DNA of 40,186 nt from Legionellaceae bacterium (lineage in GTDB: Bacteria; Pseudomonadota; Gammaproteobacteria; Legionellales; Legionellaceae), in the NCBI GenBank assembly GCA_947474165.1, contig CANJHO010000015.1, positions 1 to 40,186 on the forward strand, written 5' to 3'. The notes below the pieces were generated by a model. The model made no database searches. It was given only the letters and a program-made list of their open reading frames with translations, and was not told where the DNA came from. Below, piece by piece: positions 32,444 through 40,186 of this stretch. The position numbers and the translations under genes were made by a program. Each line of letters opens with the position of its first letter. Within the stretch, counting starts at the first letter, position 1.

Positions 32444-34078
32444 ATGAGCTATGTTGCACTGGCACGTCAATGGCGACCTCGTACCTTTTCTCAACTGGTG
32501 GGCCAAGAACATATTAATAAAGCCCTGATCAACTCGCTGACGCAGCAGCGGTTGCATCATGCCTATCTATTTACTGGAACGCGCGGCGTTGGTAAAACCA
32601 GCATTGCCCGTATATTGGCTAAGGCTTTGAATTGTGAAACAGGCATCACGCCGCAGCCTTGCCTAGCCTGTGATGCATGTCTTTCGATTGAGCAAGGGCG
32701 ATTTATTGATCTGATTGAAATTGATGGTGCCTCACGAACACGCATCGAAGACACCCGTGAACTGCTGGAGAATGTTCAATATGCTCCAACCAGTGGTCGT
32801 TTTAAGATCTATATCATTGATGAAGTCCATATGCTGTCTCAGCATAGTTTTAATGCACTGCTTAAAACGTTAGAGGAGCCGCCCGCACAAGTTAAATTTT
32901 TTCTTGCGACAACGGACCCACAAAAATTACCCATCACCGTTTTATCGCGTTGCCTTCAATTTAACCTTAAACAGGTTGAGGCGACGGTTATATGTCAACA
33001 TTTGAAACATATTCTAGACCATGAACAGCTCGCTTACGAGCAGGCTGCTCTTGATCTATTGGCTAAAGCCGCACGCGGTAGCGTACGGGATGCACTTAGT
33101 TTGCTCGATCAAGCGATAGCAGTCAGTGATGATCAGTTAAAATTACACGATGTAAAAAACACACTTGGAATGACACAGCAAGATTATGCGTTACAACTGC
33201 TCGAAGCCTTGGCTGTGTCAGATTCGCTTCAACTCATGGCCATTAGCCAGCAGGTAGCGTCTGAAGGGGGAAATTTTCATTATGTCACGGATGAAATGCT
33301 GACCCACTTGCACCACATTGGCATTAGTCAAACGATGGCCAACACCAATCCATTGCGCTCATCAGAACCGGCACTTCTTGCTTTAAGTCAGAAATTTACC
33401 CCTGAAGATGTGCAGTTATTTTATCAGTTTGGCATCAAAGGGGCGGAAGATATGCATCTAGCACCGACCTTGGCTATCGGTTTCGAAATGATGTTATTAC
33501 GGATGTATACTTTTAGACCTGCCCCACAGGTAGCAATGCCGCCACTGGCCTATCATTCAATCCCGCTGCCCGCGTCAGTCAATTTGCCAAGCACTGGCTC
33601 TCAATTATTCCAGCCAATCGATGCATCCACCGCAGTGGCTCAGCCTCTACAAACGGTCATCACGCCTCCGAATAATGAGAGGACTAATCAAAACAATGAT
33701 TGGGGTGCGCTATTACCGCAGCTCAATTTAACGGGCTTGGCATTGAATGCCGCTGACAATGCTGAATTGATCGGTAAGTCGGGTGGAGAGGTGACGTTGC
33801 GTGTTTCAAAAGGGCATCTCTCTGTTTTTACAGCGGCAGTGATTAAGCGAATCGAACAAGGATTGGCCAACCACTATAAAGAAGTGATAAAATTAACACT
33901 GAGCAGTGATGAAGTCGTACGGGCATCCCCCGCGCAGGAGCGAACAAAAATAAAGCAGGAAGAAAGCGAGGGTGCTACCGCTGCGCTACAAAATGATCCA
34001 TTTTTTCAGCAATTGCAAAAAGAATTTTCAGCAGAATTAGTTAAAAATTCTATTACATTGTTAAAAGATGACCTATAA
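32444..34078 (+). CDS. dnaX: DNA polymerase III subunit gamma/tau
   Basis: 544 aa. Clamp-loader ATPase: YVALARQWRPRTFSQLVGQE at the N-terminus, Walker A GTRGVGKTS (45-53), a zinc module with Cys in LNCETGI and CLACDACLS, DEVHMLS (Walker B), sensor-1 TTDPQKLP and SRCLQFNL. After about 370 comes a Pro/Gln-rich linker and a tau-like C-terminal region (about 420-544) that would contact DnaB and the alpha subunit; it is shorter than in E. coli tau (643). No slippery A-AAA-AAG heptamer is seen where a gamma-producing frameshift would be expected. Ribosome site weak. It begins the dnaX-ybaB-recR set. Confidence 0.97.
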   Translation: MSYVALARQWRPRTFSQLVGQEHINKALINSLTQQRLHHAYLFTGTRGVGKTSIARILAKALNCETGITPQPCLACDACLSIEQGRFIDLIEIDGASRTRIEDTRELLENVQYAPTSGRFKIYIIDEVHMLSQHSFNALLKTLEEPPAQVKFFLATTDPQKLPITVLSRCLQFNLKQVEATVICQHLKHILDHEQLAYEQAALDLLAKAARGSVRDALSLLDQAIAVSDDQLKLHDVKNTLGMTQQDYALQLLEALAVSDSLQLMAISQQVASEGGNFHYVTDEMLTHLHHIGISQTMANTNPLRSSEPALLALSQKFTPEDVQLFYQFGIKGAEDMHLAPTLAIGFEMMLLRMYTFRPAPQVAMPPLAYHSIPLPASVNLPSTGSQLFQPIDASTAVAQPLQTVITPPNNERTNQNNDWGALLPQLNLTGLALNAADNAELIGKSGGEVTLRVSKGHLSVFTAAVIKRIEQGLANHYKEVIKLTLSSDEVVRASPAQERTKIKQEESEGATAALQNDPFFQQLQKEFSAELVKNSITLLKDDL

Positions 34079-34110
34079 TTGCAACATAACCCCTACATAA
34101 AGAGGCTCCA

Positions 34111-34443
34111 ATGGATATGAATCAAAATCTTGGCAATTTAATGAAAGAAGCGCAAAAAATGCAGCAGCGTATGCAAGAGGCTCAACAACAATTGAGTGAA
34201 TTAATTGTGTCAGGTGAGGCCGGCGGCGGAATGATTAAGATAGAAATGAATGGACGTCATGATATTAGCAAGGTTAAAGTCAGCCCATCACTGATGGAAG
34301 AGGACGTAGAAATGTTAGAAGATCTCATTGCTGCGGCCGTCAATGATGCGGTTAGAAAAGTTGAAAAAGCATCTAAAGAGAAAATCAGTCAACTGACAGC
34401 GGGTCTTAACATACCCACTGATTTTTTGAAAGATAAAGAATAA
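34111..34443 (+). CDS. ybaB: YbaB/EbfC nucleoid-associated protein
   Basis: 110 aa, standard length. A small dimeric DNA-binding protein that coats the nucleoid. Visible: N-terminal coiled helix [20 protein letters not shown], the conserved [23 protein letters not shown] core, and [15 protein letters not shown] near the end. The start has AGAGG seven bases upstream. It sits 32 bp after dnaX and 6 bp before recR, the conserved order across gammaproteobacteria. Confidence 0.97.
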   Translation: MDMNQNLGNLMKEAQKMQQRMQEAQQQLSELIVSGEAGGGMIKIEMNGRHDISKVKVSPSLMEEDVEMLEDLIAAAVNDAVRKVEKASKEKISQLTAGLNIPTDFLKDKE

Positions 34444-34449
34444 TCACCC

Positions 34450-35043
34450 ATGGATGCATTATCCCGCCTGGTAGACGCATTACGATGTCTGCCCGGCATT
34501 GGCCCAAAATCAGCGCAACGTATGGCTTTTCATTTATTACAATATCAGCGCCAACGTGGCTTGCATCTGGCTGCTTGTTTAGAAGATGCCATGCAGAATA
34601 TTCATCATTGTCAACGTTGTAATAACCACACCACGGATGAATTTTGTATCCTATGTCAAAATAGGCGTCGAGATCAAACCACCCTTTGTGTGGTTGAGAG
34701 CCCTGCTGATGTCGCAGCAATTGAGCAAAGTAATGCCTATCAAGGTTGTTATTACGTGCTGATGGGTAAAATTTCACCCCTAGATGGCATAGGACCTGAT
34801 GATATTGGCCTACCAAAGCTCCAGCAACTCATTATTCAGGAGAATATCCAAGAGATTATTCTTGCGTTAAGTCCCACCATTGAAGGACAAACCACGATTC
34901 ATTTTATTCAAGAGCTTTTGCGCCCTTTTACGCTACGGATTAGTCAATTGGCCCACGGGATTCCTAGCGGGGGAGAGTTGGAATTTTTGGATAGCAATAC
35001 GATTGGTAGCGCCCTTCGTAACCGAGCTGTATTCAATGCCTAA
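34450..35043 (+). CDS. recR: Recombination mediator RecR
   Basis: 197 aa. It acts with RecF and RecO to load RecA at gaps. Domains in order: helix-hairpin-helix CLPGIGPKSAQRMAFHLL (about 14-31), Cys4 zinc finger (CQRC...CILC, about 57-72), Toprim domain starting CVVESPADVAAIE with the acidic GPDDIG loop, and a C-terminal GIPSGGELEFLDSNTIGSAL tail. All family hallmarks are intact. The stop overlaps the next gene start by 8 bp. Confidence 0.97.
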   Translation: MDALSRLVDALRCLPGIGPKSAQRMAFHLLQYQRQRGLHLAACLEDAMQNIHHCQRCNNHTTDEFCILCQNRRRDQTTLCVVESPADVAAIEQSNAYQGCYYVLMGKISPLDGIGPDDIGLPKLQQLIIQENIQEIILALSPTIEGQTTIHFIQELLRPFTLRISQLAHGIPSGGELEFLDSNTIGSALRNRAVFNA

Positions 35044-35905
35044 GTTTTGTTTTTATTTGAGGCAGACGGGATTGCGCTCCATCCATATGGTCCTGCTCTG
35101 CTTGCTTTTTTTGACGACTAATATTTCGTTTGCATCCTTTCATAAAAATATATGGCCCCAATGGGGGGTTCATAATCCACTTTCACAAGCCACCATCTCG
35201 CATCAGGAGTGGCAGGATTTTTTAACACGGCACGTCATAACGAATGAGGAAGGGATTAGCCTAGTTGATTACCCACATCTTACGGAGGCAGATTTAGAGG
35301 CCCTCAATCAATATATCACCCACATGTCACAAATCCAGCTCACGGATTACAATCGCGATGAGCAATTGGCATTTTGGCTTAATCTCTATAATGCACTAAC
35401 GGTGCAAATTCTTGCTGATTATTATCCAGTGGACAGCATTCAAGAGATTAGTATATCGCCGGGTTTATTTAGTCTGGGACCATGGGGCGCGAATCTCATT
35501 ACCATGGGAGGCACCCAATTATCCCTCGACGACATCCAAAACCATATTATTCGGCCAGTTTGGAATGATCCCCGAACCCATTATGCGTTGAATAACGGGA
35601 CCATTGGTGCAGCTAATTTAAGTAAACAGGCATTTCAAGGGGGCATTATCAACGATCAATTGAATCAAGCCGCGCGTGAATATATTAACTCCTTGCGAGG
35701 TCTACAACTGATTGATGGCAAGCTAATCCTTTCAAAAATTTACAATTGGTATAGCGATGATTTTGGGGGCAATGACGCCTTGTTGATTCAACACCTATTA
35801 CTCTATGCCAATAAGCCATTAAATGAAGCGCTACTCAAGGTTCGTTCTGTTAATACTTACATTTATAATTGGCATTTAAATAGCACGATTGATGACGCTG
35901 CATGA
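35036..35905 (+). CDS. DUF547 secreted protein
   Basis: 289 aa from the ATG at 35036, which overlaps the recR stop; the open frame goes further upstream inside recR but without sense. The N-terminus has a Sec signal (HMVLLCLLFLTTNISFASF, cut after about residue 33). The DUF547 core follows: EQLAFWLNLYNALTVQILADYYP and, later, DPRTHYALNNGTIGAANLSKQAF. DUF547 is a common domain of unknown activity, with a conserved Asn/His/Asp set suggesting an enzyme. The usual HFALVCGA is here HYALNNGT, so the Cys is missing. The TGA overlaps the sulfatase-fold gene as ATGA, so the two are coupled. Confidence 0.85.
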   Translation: MPKFCFYLRQTGLRSIHMVLLCLLFLTTNISFASFHKNIWPQWGVHNPLSQATISHQEWQDFLTRHVITNEEGISLVDYPHLTEADLEALNQYITHMSQIQLTDYNRDEQLAFWLNLYNALTVQILADYYPVDSIQEISISPGLFSLGPWGANLITMGGTQLSLDDIQNHIIRPVWNDPRTHYALNNGTIGAANLSKQAFQGGIINDQLNQAAREYINSLRGLQLIDGKLILSKIYNWYSDDFGGNDALLIQHLLLYANKPLNEALLKVRSVNTYIYNWHLNSTIDDAA

Positions 35906-37926
35906 AAAATACACGCTCCTATCGCCATGGGTTCATTCTTTTCAGCCTATATAATTTGGCTTTTCTGATTTTTCAATTGGCCATCATCGGTGTAAATACA
36001 AGGCCATTTGTTCATGCTTTGTCATTTCCAGGCTTTGTCTATGTTGAGTTGATCACAACACTGCTGACTCACCTGACCTTGTATTTATTATTGTCAGCCC
36101 TACAAACGCTGCTCTTCTGGGGTATCACACAGTGGCATCGGGGTTTTGTTGCAGCTGAGCGTTGGCATAGGATTATTTGGGCTGGCTCTGTGGGTACATT
36201 ACTCCTGAGCAATGCTTATTTTTTTCCACGCAGTCATTTTAGCACGATAATTGTTCTAGCGCTCCCGCCCCAACTTTTAATTATCCTGCTTCAGTTATTT
36301 CTACTCTTCATGGGCTTATTGATTCTGAACCTGTTGTTTTTTGTCCTCAAACGGTATCCTAAAATAAGCATGGGACTCTCATTGATAGTGCTTGGTTTAT
36401 TTGTTTATGGTGAGTTATCTATTACGCCAAATCAGTATATTGCAAAAACAAAAAAACCTAATATTATTGTTATCGGTATAGACTCACTCAATCTTAATTA
36501 TATCAATGCAAACGATATGCCAACACTGGCGCGATTTATTCAGGATGGTGTGTTGTTTAAAGAAACAATTACGCCACTTGCCCGCACTTATCCGTCTTGG
36601 ACAAGCATCCTCACAGGCCTTTATCCAGAACATCACCATGTGCACTATAATTTAATGCCTTCTGATGGGATAAAAAGTTCCAGCAGCATTGCTTATACCC
36701 TACAACAATTAGGATACCAAACCTTGTTTGCCACGGATGATCGTCAGTTTAGCAATCTGGGAAAAGAATTTGGTTTTCAAACGATTGTTGGCCCAAAAGT
36801 GGGCGCATTGGATCTGCTCCTGGCTTCCTTGAATGATTTTCCATTGAGCAATCTTTTAATTAATTTACCCATCAGTCAGTGGTTATTTCCTTATAATTAT
36901 ATTAATCGGGCGAGTTATTTTAGCTATTATCCAGATACTTTTGATAAAGCATTACAACGTGCACTGCTTGTTAATCAGCCCAGTGCCCCCCATTTTATTG
37001 CAGTCCATTTTACACTTCCCCACTGGCCCTTCATCTGGGCGCGAACACCGTTTGAACAAATGAATGGACTAGACGAAGCGCACAAAAAGGCACGGCTATA
37101 CCAATTGACCTTACAACAAGTCGATCAGCAGGTTGCTCATTTGTTGAGTTTTTTGAAGAGAAACGGTTATTTAGAGAACACGATGGTGGTTTTATTAAGT
37201 GATCATGGCGAGACATTGACATTACCGGGATCACGACAAACCAATGCAGACAACTACCAAGGTCCAGGAAAGAGCCACTTCGTTAATTATCTTCAGCGAA
37301 AAACAGCAACCCCATTGAACATCAGCACGGGTCACGGATCAGATTTACTCAGTCCCGATCAATATCATTGTTTGTTGGCTTTTAAAATTTATCAAAAAAG
37401 TCAGTTAGTAACCGCTCCTAAAATAATCAATACCCGTGTTGCATTGATAGACATTGTACCTACTTTATTGGCTTTTTTAAGTCTCCCTTCCAGCAATCTG
37501 GATGGAATATCACTGCTCAATACCCTTGTTAAAAATGAAAAACCACCAGAGAGGCGTATCTTTGTAATGGAAAGTGGAATGTTCCCCAATCAGGCATTAT
37601 CAATGGAACAGTTGACATTAATCGCTAGAAAGTTTTTTACCATTGAGCCTAAGCAAGCGAAACTACAGTTACGACGGGATCAACTGGTTACACTTGACAG
37701 AATAAAGCTATATGCAGTGATTGATGGCAATTGGATATTGGCGTTATACCCTGATGACAATGGATATATCCCCATCATCCAACGCCTGAGTGATGGCAAG
37801 TGGACCGATGAACTAAGTACTAATTTTGCAAAAAAATCGCCAGCGTTGTCATTGCTTGAGCACCTTGATCGGTTTTATAATAAAACCCGGCCACTTTCTC
37901 TGCCTGAAACAGGGGGGAGCGAATGA
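35902..37926 (+). CDS. Membrane-anchored sulfatase-fold enzyme (alkaline phosphatase superfamily)
   Basis: 674 aa. Four or five membrane helices (about 10-170), then a periplasmic catalytic domain. Metal site Asp194 in IIVIGIDSLN; nucleophile segment ARTYPSWTSILTG (227-239); later VVLLSDHGE and a GHGSDLL loop. True sulfatases need C/S-x-P-x-R for formylglycine; here Thr229-Y-P-S-W replaces both Cys and Arg. That matches Thr-nucleophile transferases such as phosphoethanolamine or lipoteichoic-acid synthases, so a transferase acting on lipid or glycan is more likely than a sulfatase. It is coupled on both sides by ATGA overlaps (DUF547 and response regulator), a tight three-gene unit. Confidence 0.85.
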   Translation: MKNTRSYRHGFILFSLYNLAFLIFQLAIIGVNTRPFVHALSFPGFVYVELITTLLTHLTLYLLLSALQTLLFWGITQWHRGFVAAERWHRIIWAGSVGTLLLSNAYFFPRSHFSTIIVLALPPQLLIILLQLFLLFMGLLILNLLFFVLKRYPKISMGLSLIVLGLFVYGELSITPNQYIAKTKKPNIIVIGIDSLNLNYINANDMPTLARFIQDGVLFKETITPLARTYPSWTSILTGLYPEHHHVHYNLMPSDGIKSSSSIAYTLQQLGYQTLFATDDRQFSNLGKEFGFQTIVGPKVGALDLLLASLNDFPLSNLLINLPISQWLFPYNYINRASYFSYYPDTFDKALQRALLVNQPSAPHFIAVHFTLPHWPFIWARTPFEQMNGLDEAHKKARLYQLTLQQVDQQVAHLLSFLKRNGYLENTMVVLLSDHGETLTLPGSRQTNADNYQGPGKSHFVNYLQRKTATPLNISTGHGSDLLSPDQYHCLLAFKIYQKSQLVTAPKIINTRVALIDIVPTLLAFLSLPSSNLDGISLLNTLVKNEKPPERRIFVMESGMFPNQALSMEQLTLIARKFFTIEPKQAKLQLRRDQLVTLDRIKLYAVIDGNWILALYPDDNGYIPIIQRLSDGKWTDELSTNFAKKSPALSLLEHLDRFYNKTRPLSLPETGGSE

Positions 37927-38633
37927 CCGCTCAGAAGTATATTTTGGTGATGGATGACTCATGTTTAGATGAAAATATATTGCAATATTTTGCGCAATTT
38001 GGATTTGAAATCCTACAAGTATCAAGGAGTTCCGAATATCAATATCCCGCCAACGAGCCTGAGGCCTTGTTAATCAATATGTCTTTAATTGACAAGGACT
38101 TTGCCTTGATTGAGAATCTTTATCAACGGTATAAAACACCCATAATTATCCTGTCGGATAATTATAATGAAGCCATGTGGGTTCGCCTGCTTGAAGCCGG
38201 TGCTGACGATGTGATGATTAAGCCCATACATCCAAGGGAATTGCACGCACGGATCAGCGCCATTGCGCGTCGTGTAAAACGCAGAACCCAGTTACGTTGT
38301 GATACAAAAGAAGTGTTTATCTTCGAAGAGTGGCGACTTTATCCCACGGCCAGACAACTATTTAATCAGAACAATGAACAAGTTCTGAGTGCCAAGGAAT
38401 ATGATTTACTATTGGCCTTTGTTCATCAACCCCAACAGTTACTCGAGCGAGAATTTTTATCAAAAATAACTCAAAGCCATGGTGAGCGAGTTTTAGGACG
38501 ACGCATTGATGTTCAAATCAGTCGACTACGTCAAAAAATTGAAAGGGATAAAACCCATCCAACGCTTATCAAAACGATTAGAAATAAAGGGTATATGTTG
38601 ATGGCGAAAGTGGTATTTAGAAGGGAGGAATAG
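37923..38633 (+). CDS. OmpR-type response regulator with an atypical receiver
   Basis: 236 aa. Receiver about 6-115, winged-helix DNA-binding domain about 130-230 (LSAKEYDLLLAFVHQPQQLLERE, GRRIDVQISRLRQKIE, IKTIRNKGYML). The acid pair D11-D12, Ser78 and the K100-P101 switch are present, but the phosphoacceptor Asp is Asn52 (LLINMSLID against LVLDLMLP), so standard phosphorylation is unlikely. No histidine kinase gene is next to it; it is translationally coupled (ATGA) to the sulfatase-fold gene instead. It may be a phosphorylation-independent regulator of this unit. Confidence 0.9.
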   Translation: MTAQKYILVMDDSCLDENILQYFAQFGFEILQVSRSSEYQYPANEPEALLINMSLIDKDFALIENLYQRYKTPIIILSDNYNEAMWVRLLEAGADDVMIKPIHPRELHARISAIARRVKRRTQLRCDTKEVFIFEEWRLYPTARQLFNQNNEQVLSAKEYDLLLAFVHQPQQLLEREFLSKITQSHGERVLGRRIDVQISRLRQKIERDKTHPTLIKTIRNKGYMLMAKVVFRREE

Positions 38634-38636
38634 GAG

Positions 38637-38699
38637 CAGTGATCTTCTTATTTTCATCGGAAGGCGCGTTGGTCTAAAAAAAATGAGGAGATTCATGAG
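38637..38699 (+). repeat. Dispersed 63-nt repeat, copy b
   Basis: Second copy of the repeat at 25717-25778, same orientation, starting four bases after the response-regulator stop and ending 17 bases before the CNNM gene stop. Conserved blocks: CAGTGATC, TTTTCATC, GCGTTGGTCTA, AAAAAATGAGG, GATTCATGAG. Confidence 0.65.
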
Positions 38700-38716
38700 A
38701 CGAATAGGATGACCTA

Positions 38717-39985
38717 TTAGGGCTTTCGCTTTTTCCCTACCTTCATCATTCGCACACTTTTGATGGTATTTTCACTCACCTTTAACACTTCAATTTGGTG
38801 GTTTTCAATCATCAAACAACACTCTGCCGGGGGAATATAGCCTAAATATTCAATGATCAACCCACTTAAGGTACGAGGACCTATTAGGGGCAAATGCCAG
38901 CTGAGTAATCGGTTTAAATTTCGTAGGGTAATGCTCGCATCAACAATCACGGATCCATCATCCTCAGCGGTAATATCCTTACTTAAGGCTGCAATATCTG
39001 TTGTGAATTCCCCTACAATTTCCTCAAGAATATCCTCCATGGTGACCAAGCCTTGTAAATCGCCATATTCATCAACCACAAAACAACTTCGACGCTTCAT
39101 TTTTTGAAAATTCAAAATTTGCACATTGAGGGTCGTGGCTTCAGGAATGTAATACGGGGGCTCCGCAATTTTCAATAAATTAGGCATATCCAGGCGTTCC
39201 TCTAAAGCCAAATTTAAGACATCACGCAAGTGAATCATCCCGACTAAATTATCAATCGTATTGCGATACAGGGGTAATCGGGTATGCTGAGACATTTCAA
39301 ATTGCACGAGTAGCTCATGCCAAGGCTGTTCCAAATCAATGCCAACCACTTCAGCTTTGGGAACCATAATATCCTCAACCCTGGCTTGCTCTAGATCAAG
39401 CAGACTGAGTAACATACTTTTGTGCTCGATAGGTAATAAACTGTCAGCCTCATGAACAACGGATCGCAATTCCTCACCCGATAAGACATCTTTTTGTACT
39501 TGATCAAATGACACACCAAACAGCCATAAAATACCATTGGCAACCGAACTAATCAGACGCACCAGTGGCAAGAAGATCAATTGCAAGATCATCAAAGGAA
39601 AAGAGCAAGCAAAAGCCACCTTTTGCGGGTGGATGGCTGCAAATGTTTTGGGTGTCATTTCTGAAAAGACCAAAACAATCAGGGTTAGTAATGCGGTTGC
39701 TATGGCAACGCCTGTATCACCATACAAGCGCTGGCCGATCAATGTCGCAACGGTTGATGAAACAATATTTCCCAATGTGTTACCAATTAAAACAACACTA
39801 AGCAAGCGGTCCGGGTGGGCCAGGAGCCGATTGACGCGGATGGCCTGCGGGTCATTCTTTTTAACCAAAAAACGGAGCCTGTAACGATTAAGCGACATCA
39901 TGCCGATTTCAGCACCAGAAAAAAAACCAGAAAATACAATTAAGAATAATAAAATACAAAATAGCATGGTAAGTGAGAGGTGCAC
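38717..39985 (-). CDS. CNNM/CorC-family (HlyC/YfjD) membrane protein with CBS pair
   Basis: 422 aa from the GTG at 39985, preferred because AAAGGA lies 6-7 bases upstream; the ATG at 40066 would add 27 residues without a ribosome site. Order: DUF21/CNNM membrane domain (FSGFFSGAEIGMMSLNRYRL near the start, then three more helices), a CBS pair (about 190-325, with DIMVPKAEVVGID and FVVDEYGDLQGLVTMEDILEEIVGE), and the C-terminal CorC_HlyC domain (VDASITLRNLNRLLSWHLP, GLIIEYLGYIP). The family handles Mg2+/Co2+ efflux or homeostasis. Full length. It converges on the response-regulator operon. Confidence 0.93.
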   Translation of the reverse strand: MHLSLTMLFCILLFLIVFSGFFSGAEIGMMSLNRYRLRFLVKKNDPQAIRVNRLLAHPDRLLSVVLIGNTLGNIVSSTVATLIGQRLYGDTGVAIATALLTLIVLVFSEMTPKTFAAIHPQKVAFACSFPLMILQLIFLPLVRLISSVANGILWLFGVSFDQVQKDVLSGEELRSVVHEADSLLPIEHKSMLLSLLDLEQARVEDIMVPKAEVVGIDLEQPWHELLVQFEMSQHTRLPLYRNTIDNLVGMIHLRDVLNLALEERLDMPNLLKIAEPPYYIPEATTLNVQILNFQKMKRRSCFVVDEYGDLQGLVTMEDILEEIVGEFTTDIAALSKDITAEDDGSVIVDASITLRNLNRLLSWHLPLIGPRTLSGLIIEYLGYIPPAECCLMIENHQIEVLKVSENTIKSVRMMKVGKKRKP

Positions 39986-40104
39986 TGACAATCCTTTAGA
40001 CCCAATGGAGTGGATATAATTTAACACATAACTTATTTCACCTGAAGATCCTAGTACCGTTTCCATTTAGTTTTGACAGGTAGCATCTTATCTTGCATTC
40101 ATCT

Positions 40105-40181
40105 TTAGGTTTTGTAAGCTCTAAAAAATGCTCAGATTAGCGGTGCTAGTCCTGCGCTTTTTTAGAGCTTACAAAACCTAA
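40105..40181. repeat. Perfect 24-bp hairpin upstream of the CNNM gene
   Basis: TTAGGTTTTGTAAGCTC-AAAAAA-type arms at 40105-40128 and 40158-40181 are perfectly complementary over 24 bp. The 29-nt loop can pair further (CAGATTAGC with GCTAGTCCTG, one bulge). The flanks show only a 4-bp direct repeat (ATCT). Its loop is not related to the 50-nt core of the other elements. The window ends five bases later, so the right flank is not fully visible. Confidence 0.65.
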
Positions 40182-40186
40182 ATCTA

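Noticed and set aside
32444..34078. Programmed frameshift in dnaX producing gamma
   Set aside because: No A-AAA-AAG type slippery heptamer at the expected place; the only A-rich runs are near the 3' end.
35902..37926. Arylsulfatase annotation
   Set aside because: The formylglycine motif C/S-x-P-x-R is absent.
37923..38633. A complete two-component system
   Set aside because: No histidine kinase gene in the rest of the window; the next gene is a convergent CNNM protein.

Overview
The window (about 40 kb, roughly 42% G+C by eye) looks like the chromosome of a gammaproteobacterium, most likely of the Legionellales (Legionella/Coxiella type). The reasons are the 4.5S SRP RNA followed by dnaX-ybaB-recR, the PiT plus DUF47 phosphate pair, and several host-interaction-like orphan genes. 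Two of those orphans share a promoter resembling the PmrA boxes of Dot/Icm effector genes. The placement is inferred from gene content and has not been checked against a database.

Layout. 1-4474: end of an unknown gene, then a leftward operon DUF47-PiT-ATP-grasp-glutamate decarboxylase-like. 4586-5851: enolase, followed by two interleaved perfect 9-bp stems (possible pseudoknot). 5991-6230: a 240-bp imperfect palindrome. 6256-13284: one 2342-aa gene fusing both glutamate synthase subunits. 13612-16154: two leftward orphan genes, one membrane-anchored and one alpha/beta-hydrolase-like. 16431-24663: a leftward glycan operon of two tandem paralogous membrane glycosyltransferases, a GT2, a YvcK/CofD-GT2 fusion, a GlmU-like nucleotidyltransferase and a sugar-nucleotide epimerase, mostly joined by 4-bp ATGA overlaps. 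24924-28411: peptide deformylase, a structured gap and a large coiled-coil protein. 28438-32156: an ABC exporter, a 2OG-Fe(II) oxygenase, a YgjP-type metallopeptidase and a small secreted protein. 32289-38633, rightward: SRP RNA, dnaX, ybaB, recR, then DUF547, a sulfatase-fold membrane enzyme and an atypical OmpR regulator. 38717-39985: a CNNM/CorC protein, leftward.

Main discovery. Two hairpin insertion elements (13612-13807 and 31963-32142) have the same plan: CAG...CTG ends, 9-10 bp target duplications, near-perfect arms of 64-73 bp, and a loop of exactly 50 nt. The arms differ between the two copies, but the loops match at 36 of 50 positions and include a compensatory base-pair change. 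Both sit in genes. One adds 63 codons in frame inside a signal peptide: removing it with one target copy restores a canonical signal sequence. The other replaces the last eight codons of its host gene and supplies the new stop. This resembles the in-frame palindromic elements of Rickettsia, but with variable arms around a conserved core. Other long hairpins (5991-6230, 30142-30276, 40105-40181) show that the genome is rich in palindromes, though these lack the same core.

Other points: a promoter with the same motif and spacing before two orphan genes, a tandem duplication that carried its promoter, an 8-C tract where two overlapping glycosyltransferase genes meet, a receiver domain with Asn at the phosphoacceptor site, and a 63-nt dispersed repeat.
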